Assembly (NCBI GenBank): GCA_021807675.1 | Contig: JAKBCR010000003.1 | Span: forward strand, 1-64,000 | Reading direction: 5' to 3' | DNA length: 64,000 nucleotides | Source: Pseudomonadota bacterium | GTDB lineage: Bacteria; Pseudomonadota; Gammaproteobacteria; Steroidobacterales; Steroidobacteraceae | In this document: one piece after another, positions 53,669 to 63,001 of the stretch | How positions within the stretch are numbered: the stretch's first letter is position 1 | How the letters are laid out: each line of letters starts with the position of its first letter | Position numbers and translations under genes: made by a program | The notes under the pieces: model-generated | What the model was told of the DNA's origin: nothing | The model's database searches: none | The model's input: only the letters and a program-made list of their open reading frames with translations

Positions 53669-54534
53669 GGCTGCTGCCGCAGCTCCTGCTTCCAGCGCTG
53701 GAATTCATCATACACCCGCCGCCACAGGGGGCCAGGCCGACCGGTACCGACGGGCTTGCCATCGAGCGTCGTCACGGGCTGCACTTCGCGAGTCGCCGCG
53801 CAGATCCAGATCTCGTCCGCGCTGCGCAGCTGCGATTCGGCGATCGGGACGGCCCGGCAAGGTATCCCGACTCGGGCGGCGAGCTCCTCTACGACACCGC
53901 GTGTCGTCCCGGGGAGAATCTGTTGCGAGTTGGGAGGCGTGCGAAGCTCCCCGCCGATCACGACGTGCACCGTCGAAGCCGAAGCCTCCGTCAGATCGCC
54001 ATTACGCAGGAGGATCGTCTCGGCCGCGCCGGCATCCACCGCGAGCTGGCGCAGCAGCACATTGGCAAGGAGTGCCACCGACTTGATATCGCAGCGGGCC
54101 CAACGCGTGTCCGCCGCGGTCACGCAGGCGAGCCCTTTCTCCGAGAAAGCGGGCGGGGCGATCGGCAGCGGCGCGCAAAATGCGAACACCGTGCGGGGAA
54201 CGTCGGGGAGCGGAGCGTGATTCCGTCCCCCCTCCGCGCCCCGCGTCACCTGCCAGTAGATGTACTGATCGCCGCCGCCGTTGCGAGCGATGAGGGTCCC
54301 GAAGATATCGCACCACTGCGCCCGGCTGTGCGGGTCGGCCATGCGGATCTCGGCGAGACTGCGCGTGAGCCGAGCGTAGTGCGCCTCCAGCCGAAAGGGC
54401 CGGCCGCCATACACCGGCATCACCTCATAGGCGCCGTCGCCGTACAGAAAGCCCCGGTCGAGCGGCGAGATGCGCGCCTGCGCGAGCGGCAAATACTCGC
54501 CATTCAAGTAACAGACCGGAAAAGGCTCGGCCAC
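53659..54534 (-). CDS. dat: D-amino acid aminotransferase (class IV PLP)
   Basis: A 291-residue fold type IV PLP enzyme, most like D-alanine aminotransferase. YLNGEYLPLAQARISPLDRG and FLYGDGAYEVMPVYGG are the N-terminal signature; the PLP lysine lies in RCDIKSVALLANVL, and EASASTVHVV and TTRGVVEELAARVG follow. It probably makes D-glutamate or D-alanine for peptidoglycan, which suits its place between dacA and ybeD. The GTG start at 54534 follows gaggag; the frame extends ten codons upstream. Confidence 0.88.
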   Translation of the reverse strand: MAEPFPVCYLNGEYLPLAQARISPLDRGFLYGDGAYEVMPVYGGRPFRLEAHYARLTRSLAEIRMADPHSRAQWCDIFGTLIARNGGGDQYIYWQVTRGAEGGRNHAPLPDVPRTVFAFCAPLPIAPPAFSEKGLACVTAADTRWARCDIKSVALLANVLLRQLAVDAGAAETILLRNGDLTEASASTVHVVIGGELRTPPNSQQILPGTTRGVVEELAARVGIPCRAVPIAESQLRSADEIWICAATREVQPVTTLDGKPVGTGRPGPLWRRVYDEFQRWKQELRQQPWR

Positions 54535-54560
54535 GACACCGGCTCCTCGGTACGTCAACA

Positions 54561-54664
54561 GCAAGTAAGTAAGCGGCCCAGGGCCGCTCCCTGGGCCGAG
54601 GGATCAAACGCGGTCATGGGGCCGCGCTCGCGCAAAACGGCAGGATAGCCGTTTTGCGCCAATA
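54561..54664 (+). repeat. Dispersed palindromic repeat, family 2 (copy B)
   Basis: Second copy of the element at 29510-29610, sharing gcaagtaagtaagcg, cagggccgctccctgg and the terminal gccgttttgcgccaata. The final hairpin is perfect here: 12-bp stem gcgcaaaacggc with its complement around loop aggata. It lies between dacA and dat, both leftward, and ends 2 bp before the dacA stop codon; it may influence how much transcript passes from dacA into dat. Confidence 0.82.
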
Positions 54665-54666
54665 TG

Positions 54667-55857
54667 CTAATGAAACCACAGGCGAACGCCATCCATCGCC
54701 CGCGTGAGCAGGCCGCCCGCGGGGACCGCCTCCAGGGTGATGAGCGGCTCGCGCCCCACCACCTGGCCAGTGCCGTCGGTCACGGTGAGCTCGCCGACCA
54801 CGCTGCCCGCGGCAAGCGGTGCGATGAGCTGCGTTTTGGTCAGAGCCGCGTTCGTCTGGAGGCTCGCCGTCTTGCCGCGTGGCACGGTGACGTAGAGGGT
54901 GTGGGGCGCGCCGACGGCGGCATATCCGGCGGCGGACTCATAGACGCGCGGCTTGAGGACGGGTGCGCGCGCGGTCGCGACCTTCTCCGTCTCGAAGAAA
55001 TTGAATCCGTAGTTGAGCAGCGCCTCGCTGTCGGACAGGCGGGCGTCCCAGCTCGGCGCGTGAAGCACGACCGACACGAGCCGCATGCCTTTGCGGTCGG
55101 CGGAGGCGATGAGGCAGTAGCCGGCCGCCTTCGTGTGGCCGGTCTTCAGGCCGTCCACCGACGGGTCGGTCCACAACAGCGTGACGCGGTTGCGCTGCGT
55201 GATGTGATCCCAGGTGAACTTCTTGATCTTGAAGATGAAGTAGTACTGGGGGAAGTCGTGGATCAGGTCCCGGGTCAGAGTGGCCAGATCGCGCGCGGTC
55301 GTGTAGTGGCCCGGCATCGGCAATCCGTCGACATCCTCGTAGTGGGTCGACTTGAGGCCGAGCCGCTGCGCGTATTCGTTCATCATCTGGACGAACCCCG
55401 CCCGGGTGCCCCCCACCTTCTGGGCGAGGGCGACGGTCGCATCATTGCCGGACTCCACGATCATGCCCTTCAGCAGGTCGATCACCGGAATCTGAGTGCC
55501 CGGATTGATGAACATGCGCGAGCCGCCGGTGCGCCACGCCGCATCACTGATGGGTACCGGGGTGTCGAGCGTGAGCTGCCCGGCCTTGAGCGCCGAAAAC
55601 ACGATGTAGGTGGTCATCAGCTTGGTGAGGCTCGCCATCGGCAGGCGCTCGTCGGCGTTTTTCTGCGCGAGCACCTGTCCGGTCTGGTAGTCGATCAGGA
55701 TGTACGCTCCGGCATCCAGCGCCGGGGCGGGCGGCAGCGGTATGGCGGGCGATGAGGGCTGCGGGGTCGGTGCGGTGGCGGCCGTGGCGCGGATGCAAAC
55801 CGAGAGCAGTGCGAAAGCGGCGGCCGTGAGCCATGAAGCGGCGGGAGAGCGGGGCAT
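54667..55857 (-). CDS. dacA: D-alanyl-D-alanine carboxypeptidase (PBP5/6 type)
   Basis: A 396-residue penicillin-binding protein that trims the terminal D-alanine from peptidoglycan stem peptides. The signal peptide is followed by the catalytic triad motifs S-L-T-K (ASLTKLMTTYIVF), S-G-N (VESGNDATVALAQ) and K-T-G (DGLKTGHTKAAGYC). A C-terminal beta-sandwich domain and an amphipathic end (AMDGVRLWFH) for membrane attachment complete it. rlpA lies 87 bp upstream. Confidence 0.95.
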   Translation of the reverse strand: MPRSPAASWLTAAAFALLSVCIRATAATAPTPQPSSPAIPLPPAPALDAGAYILIDYQTGQVLAQKNADERLPMASLTKLMTTYIVFSALKAGQLTLDTPVPISDAAWRTGGSRMFINPGTQIPVIDLLKGMIVESGNDATVALAQKVGGTRAGFVQMMNEYAQRLGLKSTHYEDVDGLPMPGHYTTARDLATLTRDLIHDFPQYYFIFKIKKFTWDHITQRNRVTLLWTDPSVDGLKTGHTKAAGYCLIASADRKGMRLVSVVLHAPSWDARLSDSEALLNYGFNFFETEKVATARAPVLKPRVYESAAGYAAVGAPHTLYVTVPRGKTASLQTNAALTKTQLIAPLAAGSVVGELTVTDGTGQVVGREPLITLEAVPAGGLLTRAMDGVRLWFH

Positions 55858-55944
55858 CCTCGGAAATCCTCGTGAGTGGCGTGGAGCGCGCGGGCGGATT
55901 GTACGATTCTCGGCGCGCGTTTAAGTTCGATCGGAGAGCATGGA

Positions 55945-56775
55945 TTACGGGGTGACGAGGCGCGCGCCGGGGTAGCCGAGAGCGGTGAGCCGCGCGAGGA
56001 GCCGGTCGTATTCCGGCACGCCGCTCACCGGTCCGACGCGCACGCGATACAAGCGACTGCGGGTCACGGGCGGGCCGAGCACGAAGGCGCCCGCCAGCCC
56101 TGCTGTGTGCAACCGCGCGAGCACCCGAGCCGCGTTGCGGCGGATCGCGAACGCTCCCACCTGCACGTAAAGCGGCGGGGGCGGGCGCTCCGACACGCGG
56201 GTGAGGACGTCGGGATTCTCGGGTGTGACGGCCCGTACCTCGACGAGCGCGGTGCCGGTCGCGAGCATGCCGAGCTTCGCAGCGGCAACGTACGAGAGGT
56301 CGATCAACCGGTTGGCCACGAAGGGACCGCGGTCATTGACCTTCACGATGACGCTGCGGCCGTTGCCGAGGTTGGTCACCCGGACGAAGCAGGGCAACGG
56401 CAGGGTCTTGTGCGCCGCCGTCATGGCGTACATGTTGTAGTGATCGCCATCGGCCGTCCGCATGCCATTGAAGGTCGGACCATACCAGGAAGCTACCCCG
56501 GTGGCCTCGTAGCCGGCGGCTGTCGCCAGCACGTAGTAGCGCTTGCCGTCCACCTCGTAGAAGGGGGGGTTGCCGCTTGCTGCGCGGGGCAGAAAACGCG
56601 GCATGGCGTTGGGAATCGCGCTGATGTCCCGCGGCAGCGGCGGCAGTGGCACGTTCGCAGCCGGCTCGCGGTGTCTCGTGGTTGCGCAGCCCGCGAGCAG
56701 CGCGGCCAGAGACATCATCCAGACGAGCCCCCAGCGCGCCGGGCCAAATGGTGCGGGGCGATTGACTCGGCGCAT
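55945..56775 (-). CDS. rlpA: Rare lipoprotein A, septal-ring lytic transglycosylase
   Basis: A 276-residue outer-membrane lipoprotein with lipobox LLAGC and a double-psi beta-barrel domain (GVASWYGPTFNGMRTADGD, AAHKTLPLPCFVRVTNLGNG, VKVNDRGPFVANRLIDLS), then a C-terminal SPOR domain (YVQVGAFAIRRNAARVLARL) that binds denuded septal glycan. RlpA in Pseudomonas cleaves naked glycan strands. Start at 56775 (MRRVNRPAPFG) gives a standard lipoprotein signal; the frame runs 37 codons further. Confidence 0.93.
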   Translation of the reverse strand: MRRVNRPAPFGPARWGLVWMMSLAALLAGCATTRHREPAANVPLPPLPRDISAIPNAMPRFLPRAASGNPPFYEVDGKRYYVLATAAGYEATGVASWYGPTFNGMRTADGDHYNMYAMTAAHKTLPLPCFVRVTNLGNGRSVIVKVNDRGPFVANRLIDLSYVAAAKLGMLATGTALVEVRAVTPENPDVLTRVSERPPPPLYVQVGAFAIRRNAARVLARLHTAGLAGAFVLGPPVTRSRLYRVRVGPVSGVPEYDRLLARLTALGYPGARLVTP

Positions 56776-56895
56776 CCTGAGCCGGGGTCGTGTGGAGCCG
56801 CCTACGGCGTTCAAGAGCACTCCCTGCGCTTCCAGTGCGACCGGGCCCGGGACGAGCCGAGCACTAGCGGCGACCGCAGCATTCACGTGCCACGC

Positions 56896-57975
56896 TCATC
56901 GGGCGGCTCTCCTGGGCTGAGCCGCAGTGCCGCTCGAACTCGCGGCGGGAGTCACCGCGGGAGTGGACGGGGTGAGCCGCAGCGCGATCGCCCGCGCCAG
57001 CTCATCGACCGCCATCGCATACAGGGCACTGTGGTTGTAACGGGTGAGCGCGTAGAAATTGTTGAAGCCAGCCCGGTAAGTCGGGCCGTCCTGTTGCTGT
57101 GCGAGGAGCAGCACGACCCGCGTATTGCCTGGCTCATGGCTCTCGACCCGCACTCCCTGCTCGTTCAGGCCGTCGATGGTCTGATCCAGGGAGAGATTGT
57201 CGGGGTTGATATGGAAGGTGGCGCCGGGGTCGATTCTGACGTCGGCCATGACCGGCGCACCCTCCCGCCAGCCGCAAGCGTGCAGGTAATGGGCGATGCT
57301 CGCGAAGATGTCGTCCCAGTCCGAGAAGAGGTTGCGCGTGCCGTCGTCGTTGCCATCGACCCCATACCGCAGGTAGGCCGAGGGCATGAACTGTAGCGGC
57401 CCCATGGCGCCCGCATAGGAGCCCTTGACGGTGAGCGGATCGAGCTTCTCCCGGTGAGCAAGCACCAGAAAATCCTCGAGCTCGCGGCCGAAGAAGCGGC
57501 TGCGGGGTGGATAGTCGAATGTGAGCGTCGCGAGCGCATCGAGCACGCGGTAAGCGCCCACGATCCGTCCGTAGTAGCTCTCCGCGCCGAGAATCGCGAC
57601 GATGTACTGCGGTGGCACGCCTTCCTCGGCGCTTGCCCGCTCGAGCGCGTCACGGTGCGCGCGCCAGAACTCGGCTCCCTCGGTGATTCTCTGGTTGGTG
57701 AGGAAGATTCGCCGGTACTGCCACCACTGCAGCACCTGCTCGGCGGGGCGGCTGATGTCCTCGATGATCTGCGGCTGCTCGCGCGCCTGCGTGAGCACCT
57801 TAAGAACCGCCTGGCGGCCGAGCCCGTCGCGCCGCGCCACCTGGGTGGCGAACGTCTCGAGCTGTGCGCGGGGGAACGGGAGGCCGGGCTCGGCGGCCGT
57901 GGCGCGAGCGCCGAGCGTGCCGAGGGCCGCGGCAGCGAGTGCCGGTAGCAGGAGCGTCTGGGTGAGTCGAGACAC
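56896..57975 (-). CDS. mltB: Lytic murein transglycosylase B
   Basis: A 359-residue exported transglycosylase that cuts glycan strands to anhydro-muropeptides, feeding the recycling done by AmgK and MurU. The catalytic Glu is in AILGAESYYGRIVG; QFMPSAYLRYGVDGNDDG and DDIFASIAHYLHACGW are typical of MltB/SltB1. The signal peptide is not a clear lipobox, so it is periplasmic, as SltB1. It starts 1 bp past the rodA stop. Confidence 0.93.
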   Translation of the reverse strand: MSRLTQTLLLPALAAAALGTLGARATAAEPGLPFPRAQLETFATQVARRDGLGRQAVLKVLTQAREQPQIIEDISRPAEQVLQWWQYRRIFLTNQRITEGAEFWRAHRDALERASAEEGVPPQYIVAILGAESYYGRIVGAYRVLDALATLTFDYPPRSRFFGRELEDFLVLAHREKLDPLTVKGSYAGAMGPLQFMPSAYLRYGVDGNDDGTRNLFSDWDDIFASIAHYLHACGWREGAPVMADVRIDPGATFHINPDNLSLDQTIDGLNEQGVRVESHEPGNTRVVLLLAQQQDGPTYRAGFNNFYALTRYNHSALYAMAVDELARAIALRLTPSTPAVTPAASSSGTAAQPRRAAR

Positions 57976-57976
57976 T

Positions 57977-59116
57977 TTAGGAGCCCATGAGTTTGCGGTG
58001 GGCGTGGAGCGACATCAGAATACCGAAGCCGGCGAGCACGGTCACCACCGAGCTTCCCCCATAGCTGACGAGCGGCAGCGGGACGCCGACGACCGGAAGG
58101 AGTCCCGTGACCATTCCGGCGTTGATGAAGACGTAAACGAAGAAAGTCAGCGTGAGGCTGCCCGCGAGCAGGCGCGAGAAGGTGTCGGGTGTCTGCATCG
58201 AAAGGTACAGCGATCGGCCGATGATGAAGGCGTAGAGCAAAAGGAGGGCGGCGAGCCCGAGCAGGCCGAATTCCTCGCCGATGACCGCGAAGATGAAATC
58301 CGTGGTCCGCTCCGGCAGGAAGTCGAGCTGCGCCTGGCTGCCGTTCATCCAGCCCTTGCCGAAGACGCCTCCCGAGCCGATCGCGATCTGCGACTGGATG
58401 ATGTGATAGCCCGCGCCCAGAGGATCGGCTTGTGGGTTGAGGAAGGTGAGCAGGCGCTCGCGCTGGTACCCGTGCATGTACCGCAGGCCGAAAAATGCCC
58501 CGAGCACGCCGATGAGGAGCAGACTGATGATCACGCGCACTCTCAGTCCCGCGAGGAACACGACCAGCGCGCCCGCGGCGGCGATGAGCGCCGAGGTTCC
58601 GAGATCGGGCTCTTTGGCCACCAGTCCGACGGGCACCAGGATGATGGCGCCTAGGGTGAGCAGCGTGGGCCATTTCGGCGGCAGCGGCCGCTCGTGCAGA
58701 TACCAGGCGCACATCATGGGAACCGCGAGCTTCATCAGCTCGGACGGCTCGAATCGGACTGGACCGAAGCTCAGCCAGCGTTTGGCGCCGAGGTGCACGT
58801 GGCCCACGACGGTCACGGCGAGAAGCAGCCCGATGCCGATGAGATACAGCCAGGGGGACACCCGGCGCAGGAAGTTGGGACTGACGCGGGCGAGTGCCAA
58901 CATGACCGCCGTGCCCAGTACCAGGCGCATGAGCGTCCGGACCTCGATGTCCAGGTTCTCAGTTGAGGCGCTGTAGAGCACAACGAGGCCGTATGCCGCC
59001 GTCAGGGCGAGACCCGTCACGAGAGGTCCATCCATCTTCAGAGCGAGCAGTACGCGCGCCGCTCCGGTGAGCGTACGCCGCGTGCGCGACTCGGAGCTGA
59101 TTTCTTCGTAGATCAT
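57977..59116 (-). CDS. rodA: Peptidoglycan polymerase RodA (MrdB)
   Basis: A 379-residue SEDS-family glycosyltransferase with about ten membrane helices, which polymerises lipid II during rod elongation. Diagnostic regions: ALVVFLAGLRVRVI, GWMNGSQAQLDFLPERTTDF and VVGVPLPLVSYGGSSV. Its start overlaps the mrdA stop (ATGA), reflecting tight pairing with its partner PBP2. Confidence 0.96.
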   Translation of the reverse strand: MIYEEISSESRTRRTLTGAARVLLALKMDGPLVTGLALTAAYGLVVLYSASTENLDIEVRTLMRLVLGTAVMLALARVSPNFLRRVSPWLYLIGIGLLLAVTVVGHVHLGAKRWLSFGPVRFEPSELMKLAVPMMCAWYLHERPLPPKWPTLLTLGAIILVPVGLVAKEPDLGTSALIAAAGALVVFLAGLRVRVIISLLLIGVLGAFFGLRYMHGYQRERLLTFLNPQADPLGAGYHIIQSQIAIGSGGVFGKGWMNGSQAQLDFLPERTTDFIFAVIGEEFGLLGLAALLLLYAFIIGRSLYLSMQTPDTFSRLLAGSLTLTFFVYVFINAGMVTGLLPVVGVPLPLVSYGGSSVVTVLAGFGILMSLHAHRKLMGS

Positions 59117-61131
59117 GGGCTCGCCTCTGCGACCTGCTGCTGCAACGGCGTCGGCGTTGCGGGTATTCCGGGATCTACGCGCGGTTTGATGCCGGACGGC
59201 TCCGAGAGCCGCCCTCTGCCCGGGTGGGGCAGGAGCTTGCCGTTTGGCCCGAGGAGATACGCGTCCATGATCTTGCGTGCGATGGGCGCGGCGGCTACGT
59301 CTCCCCAGCCGGCATGCTCGACCAGCACCGCGACCGCGATGCGCGGCGCCTCGGCGGGCGCGAAAGCGATGAACCAGGCATCGTCGCGCAGCCGCTCCAG
59401 CGTCTTGTCCTTTTTGTACTCTCGCTCACTGGCGGCCCCACTGGCATCCTCGGCGACCACCTGCGCCGTGCCGGTCTTGCCGGCGATGGCGTAGGGACTG
59501 CCGCGCATCTGCCAGTACGCCGTACCGCGCGGGTTGGCGGTCACGCCGACCATGGCATTGACCACGATCTTCCAGGAAGCCGGGCTGATCATCGTGAGAT
59601 CACCGTCCAGGATCGGGCGCTTCCAGTGGATCTTCCCGGTGCGTGGGTCGCGCAGTCCCGTGACGAGCCGTGGCGCAAAGGACAGGCCGCGCGTCGCGAG
59701 GATGGAAGTGTAGTGCGCCAGCTGCAGGGGTGTGACCAGGAAGTATCCCTGCCCGATGCCCAGGATGACCGTATCGCCCGGGAACCACACCCGGTCGGCA
59801 GGATTGCGGAAATGGCTGGCTTTCCACGCCCGCGAGGGCGACAGGCCTTGCTGCTCGCCCGGGATGTCGATGCCGGTCGGCCGCCCGAAACCGAAGTTCG
59901 GCAGCCAGGCGCCGATGCGATCGATGCCCATCTCGTGCGCGAGGCGGTAGAAATACACATCGCAGGACACGATGATGGCCTGGCTGAGGTCCACCGAGCC
60001 GCAGTTCTCGTGCATGGCGTTGTGGTAGAGATGGCGGCTGCCGGGCAGGTGATAGGCCCAAGGAGAGTACACCGGCAACTGGGGGTTGATGACTCCGTCA
60101 GTGAGCGCTCCGAGCGCGAGGGCCGGCTTGATCGCCGAGCCCGAGGGCAGTTGCGCGCGCAGCGCGCGGTTGAAGAGCGGCCGCTGCGGATCGTCCATGA
60201 GAGCGCGGTACTGTTGCTCGCTGATGCCGCGGGCGAAGAGGTTGGGATCGAAGGTGGGCGAGCTCGCGAGCGCGATCACGTTGCCGTTCCACGGGTCGAT
60301 CGCCACCACCGCGCCCGGCCGCCCGGCAAGCAGCTGCTCCGCCACTCTCTGCACCTTCAGATCGAGCGACAGGATCACATCATCGCCCGGAACGGGCGCC
60401 TTTATCTCCAGATCCTTCGCGAATACGCCGGGACGCCGGACCGGCCGGCCCTGGGCGTCGACCAGGATCTGGCGGTAGCCGTTCACGCCGTGCAGCTCCT
60501 TCTCGTAGGTCGCTTCGACGCCAGTCTTGCCGATCACCGCCGTCCCGGCGTACGCCGCCGCGTTGATATGCTTGAGGTCGTGCTCGTTGATGGTACCGAC
60601 GTAACCCACGGCGGCGACGGCAAGTGAGCCGTGAGGATACCAGCGGGCCTGGCGAGGCTTGATGTCGATGCCGGGGAACTCGTACCGCCGCACCGCGAAC
60701 CGCGCCACCTCCTCGTCCGAGAGGTGGAGGCGAATCGGCACGCTGTCGAAGCTGCGCCGCGACTTGATGGTGCGGATCAGCTCCGGGATGTCCTCGGCCT
60801 GCAGCAGCCCGAGCTTCACGAGGCGGCGCAGCGATCCCTTGAGGTCCGGTACCTCGTCCGGGACCAGTTCGAGCTGGAATGTAGGCTGGTTGGAGGCGAT
60901 CACCTCGCCGGAGCGGTCCATGATGAGTCCGCGCGCGGCCGGGATGGGCTCGGTGCGCACCCGGTTCTCCTGGGAGAGCGTGGAATAGTACTCGTGCCGA
61001 TCGACCTGCAGCAGGTAGAGCCGTCCGAAGAGAGCCAGCGCGAGCAAACCCATCACGGCGCCCGCGAAGATCGCGCGGCGGTCGAAGATCCGCTGCTCTC
61101 GCCAGTTGTCCTTGATGCGGACTGGGGACAT
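59113..61131 (-). CDS. mrdA: Penicillin-binding protein 2 (MrdA)
   Basis: A 672-residue class B PBP that crosslinks new glycan in the elongasome. One N-terminal membrane helix (AIFAGAVMGLLALALFG) precedes the dimerisation domain (NRVRTEPIPAARGLIMDRSG) and the transpeptidase with S-x-x-K (PSGSAIKPALALGAL), S-x-N-like SCDVYFYRLA and K-T-G (IAGKTGTAQVVAE). A disordered Pro-rich tail follows. mreD ends 108 bp upstream. Confidence 0.96.
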   Translation of the reverse strand: MSPVRIKDNWREQRIFDRRAIFAGAVMGLLALALFGRLYLLQVDRHEYYSTLSQENRVRTEPIPAARGLIMDRSGEVIASNQPTFQLELVPDEVPDLKGSLRRLVKLGLLQAEDIPELIRTIKSRRSFDSVPIRLHLSDEEVARFAVRRYEFPGIDIKPRQARWYPHGSLAVAAVGYVGTINEHDLKHINAAAYAGTAVIGKTGVEATYEKELHGVNGYRQILVDAQGRPVRRPGVFAKDLEIKAPVPGDDVILSLDLKVQRVAEQLLAGRPGAVVAIDPWNGNVIALASSPTFDPNLFARGISEQQYRALMDDPQRPLFNRALRAQLPSGSAIKPALALGALTDGVINPQLPVYSPWAYHLPGSRHLYHNAMHENCGSVDLSQAIIVSCDVYFYRLAHEMGIDRIGAWLPNFGFGRPTGIDIPGEQQGLSPSRAWKASHFRNPADRVWFPGDTVILGIGQGYFLVTPLQLAHYTSILATRGLSFAPRLVTGLRDPRTGKIHWKRPILDGDLTMISPASWKIVVNAMVGVTANPRGTAYWQMRGSPYAIAGKTGTAQVVAEDASGAASEREYKKDKTLERLRDDAWFIAFAPAEAPRIAVAVLVEHAGWGDVAAAPIARKIMDAYLLGPNGKLLPHPGRGRLSEPSGIKPRVDPGIPATPTPLQQQVAEASP

Positions 61132-61239
61132 GCTTCAGCGCTTCCCGGTGCGTTTTCCGACGCGCTGTCGGTCTTTGTCCATGCGGGTCTCAGTGGGCCT
61201 TACGGCGTAAACGTGGCTCTCGGATAGCGGAAGAGGCGC

Positions 61240-61734
61240 TCACGTTCGGGGTCGATAGCTGCGCGCCAGGACCGCCGCCGCCGCCGGCCAGATCAATGCG
61301 CCGGTGAGCGTGGGCACCCAGCGCAGCGGCGTCGTCGAGGCGTGGCCGGTCCAGCCGTCGATGGCGAAGAGAACGAACTCGTAGAGGATGAGTCCCGCGA
61401 AGACGATCAGCGACTGCTGGAAGATCGGCTTCGAGCGGATCCTCTGGTGCTCTCGCACGCCGAGATAGGCGAGGAACGCTAGCGCGAGCGCATGCTCTCC
61501 GAGCACCGGACCCTCGAAGGCATCGAGCATCAGCCCGCAGATCCAACCGAGGGCGATTCCGCCGGCGCGCGGTGCGGCGATCGACCAGTAGATCACGGTG
61601 AGCGCGAGGAATCCGGGCCGGATGATCTCCAGCCAGGAGGGCAGCGGCAGCAGCGTCAGAATGAGCGCGCCGACCACCGTTTTCAGCATCGCGATGCGCG
61701 GGCTGGGCAAGCTGGTGCCTTTCAGCGAGGACAC
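61240..61734 (-). CDS. mreD: Rod shape-determining protein MreD
   Basis: A 164-residue inner-membrane protein with about five helices, part of the Rod complex with MreB, MreC, RodA and PBP2. GLMLDAFEGPVLGEHALALA, the family core, and RPGFLALTVIYWSI are recognisable. The GTG start directly follows the mreC stop codon with no spacing. Function: structural partner of MreC. Confidence 0.92.
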   Translation of the reverse strand: MSSLKGTSLPSPRIAMLKTVVGALILTLLPLPSWLEIIRPGFLALTVIYWSIAAPRAGGIALGWICGLMLDAFEGPVLGEHALALAFLAYLGVREHQRIRSKPIFQQSLIVFAGLILYEFVLFAIDGWTGHASTTPLRWVPTLTGALIWPAAAAVLARSYRPRT

Positions 61735-62979
61735 TTAATGTGTCCTCGCTCCGGCGAGCGCCCGTGCCCGGGCTCGTCGCGAAGCGACGAGCGGGCGGAC
61801 ATGGAGTCCGCCCCGGGCTTTCGCGCAGCAGGGATAGCGCAGCGAAATGCGCGGGCGTTTCCCAGTGCCGCTTCCGGCTTCGTGGCTGCGGGACTCAGAG
61901 GGGACCCCGCCGCCATGGGTGGCCAGTGGCACGGCCCTGCCAGCCGGAGTCGTGATGCGCGTCTTCGGTGCCGGGCCGGGGGCCCCGCCTGTCGCGGCTT
62001 TCGGCATCGGGGATCGCGGCGTCGGAGCAGCGGGCGAAGTCTGCGCCGGCCTTGCGGGCGCGGGCAGCGCCTGAATGCTCCTGTCGCCGGTGGTCAGCTC
62101 GCCATTGTGCTCCCGCAACGGGGCCGACGGGCTGTCGTGACGGAACCAGATCAGCATGACCTCGCTGTCGGTTGCGAGATGCGCGAAGGGTGCGGCGCGC
62201 ACGTGCGCAAGTGGCTGCACGGCGTCCTTGTGGACCTCCGTTACCCGGGCTACTGGATAGCCTGGAGGAAACACTCCTCCGAGACCCGAGGTCACGAGGA
62301 CATCACCTACGCGAATATCGGCGTTGGCGGGCAAGTAGGGCAGGGCAAGCGAGGTCGCATCGCCGGCCCCGACGGCGATCGTCCTCAGGCCCGTGCGCTC
62401 GATCTCCACGGGAAGCGCGTGCTCCGGATCGGTGATGAGGATGACCTCGGCGCTCCAGGGTCCCACATACATCGTCTGACCGACGACACCATGGTCGTCG
62501 AGCACCGCCTGACCCTGAGTGACGCCGTTCAGGGAGCCACGGTCGATGAGCACGCGCTGCCGCAGCGCATCGAGCTGAATGTTGACTATGTGGGCGGCCA
62601 TCCAGCGTTGCGCGACCGGAGGCAGCGCTTTGCGCAACCCGATGAGCGCGGCGTTCTGCTTCGCCAGCGCGTCATAGCGCATGGAGCGCAGCTCGAGATC
62701 GCGCAGTCGGGTGTGCAGACGCTGATTCTCGGCCTCGAGCGAGTCACGGCTCGCGAAGCTATTCTCGATCCACCGCCATGCCGCCACCGGTGAGCTCACG
62801 ATGAGCTCGACCGGGTAAGTCGCCGCCTGCAGGATGTAGTGAGCGCGCTCGAGCCAGTTGAACCGCTGGTCGAGGACCATGATGGCGATCGAGGCGATCG
62901 CGTACAGGGTGAAGCGAAACCCGGGCGAGCCTCCACGCCCCTGCAGCGGTCTACCCGACCCTGTCCCGAAGCCCGCCAC
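61735..62979 (-). CDS. mreC: Rod shape-determining protein MreC with repeat-encoded tail
   Basis: A 414-residue bitopic protein that links MreB to PBP2. A short cytoplasmic part and one membrane helix precede a coiled coil (ENQRLHTRLRDLELRSMRYD) and the beta-barrel domains (IDRGSLNGVTQGQAVLDDHG, VTSGLGGVFPPGYPVARV). After residue 300 comes a Pro/Ala/Thr-rich linker, and the last 40 residues (rich in Arg, Ala, Ser) are encoded by a palindromic repeat and resemble no MreC. The C-terminus seems to have been extended by an inserted element. Confidence 0.93.
   Translation of the reverse strand: MAGFGTGSGRPLQGRGGSPGFRFTLYAIASIAIMVLDQRFNWLERAHYILQAATYPVELIVSSPVAAWRWIENSFASRDSLEAENQRLHTRLRDLELRSMRYDALAKQNAALIGLRKALPPVAQRWMAAHIVNIQLDALRQRVLIDRGSLNGVTQGQAVLDDHGVVGQTMYVGPWSAEVILITDPEHALPVEIERTGLRTIAVGAGDATSLALPYLPANADIRVGDVLVTSGLGGVFPPGYPVARVTEVHKDAVQPLAHVRAAPFAHLATDSEVMLIWFRHDSPSAPLREHNGELTTGDRSIQALPAPARPAQTSPAAPTPRSPMPKAATGGAPGPAPKTRITTPAGRAVPLATHGGGVPSESRSHEAGSGTGKRPRISLRYPCCAKARGGLHVRPLVASRRARARALAGARTH
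61766..61818. repeat. Three-way-junction palindrome inside the mreC 3' end
   Basis: An outer stem gcccg/cgggc (61766-61770 with 61814-61818) encloses two adjacent perfect hairpins: gctcgtcgc-gaa-gcgacgagc (61772-61792) and gggcggac-atgga-gtccgccc (61793-61813). It is followed by a weaker tttcgc/gcgaaa hairpin to about 61847. It lies within the coding frame of mreC and just before mreD. The design resembles REP/BIME elements. Confidence 0.75.
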
Positions 62980-63001
62980 TACCCTTTGAGCGCTCCCGCC
63001 G

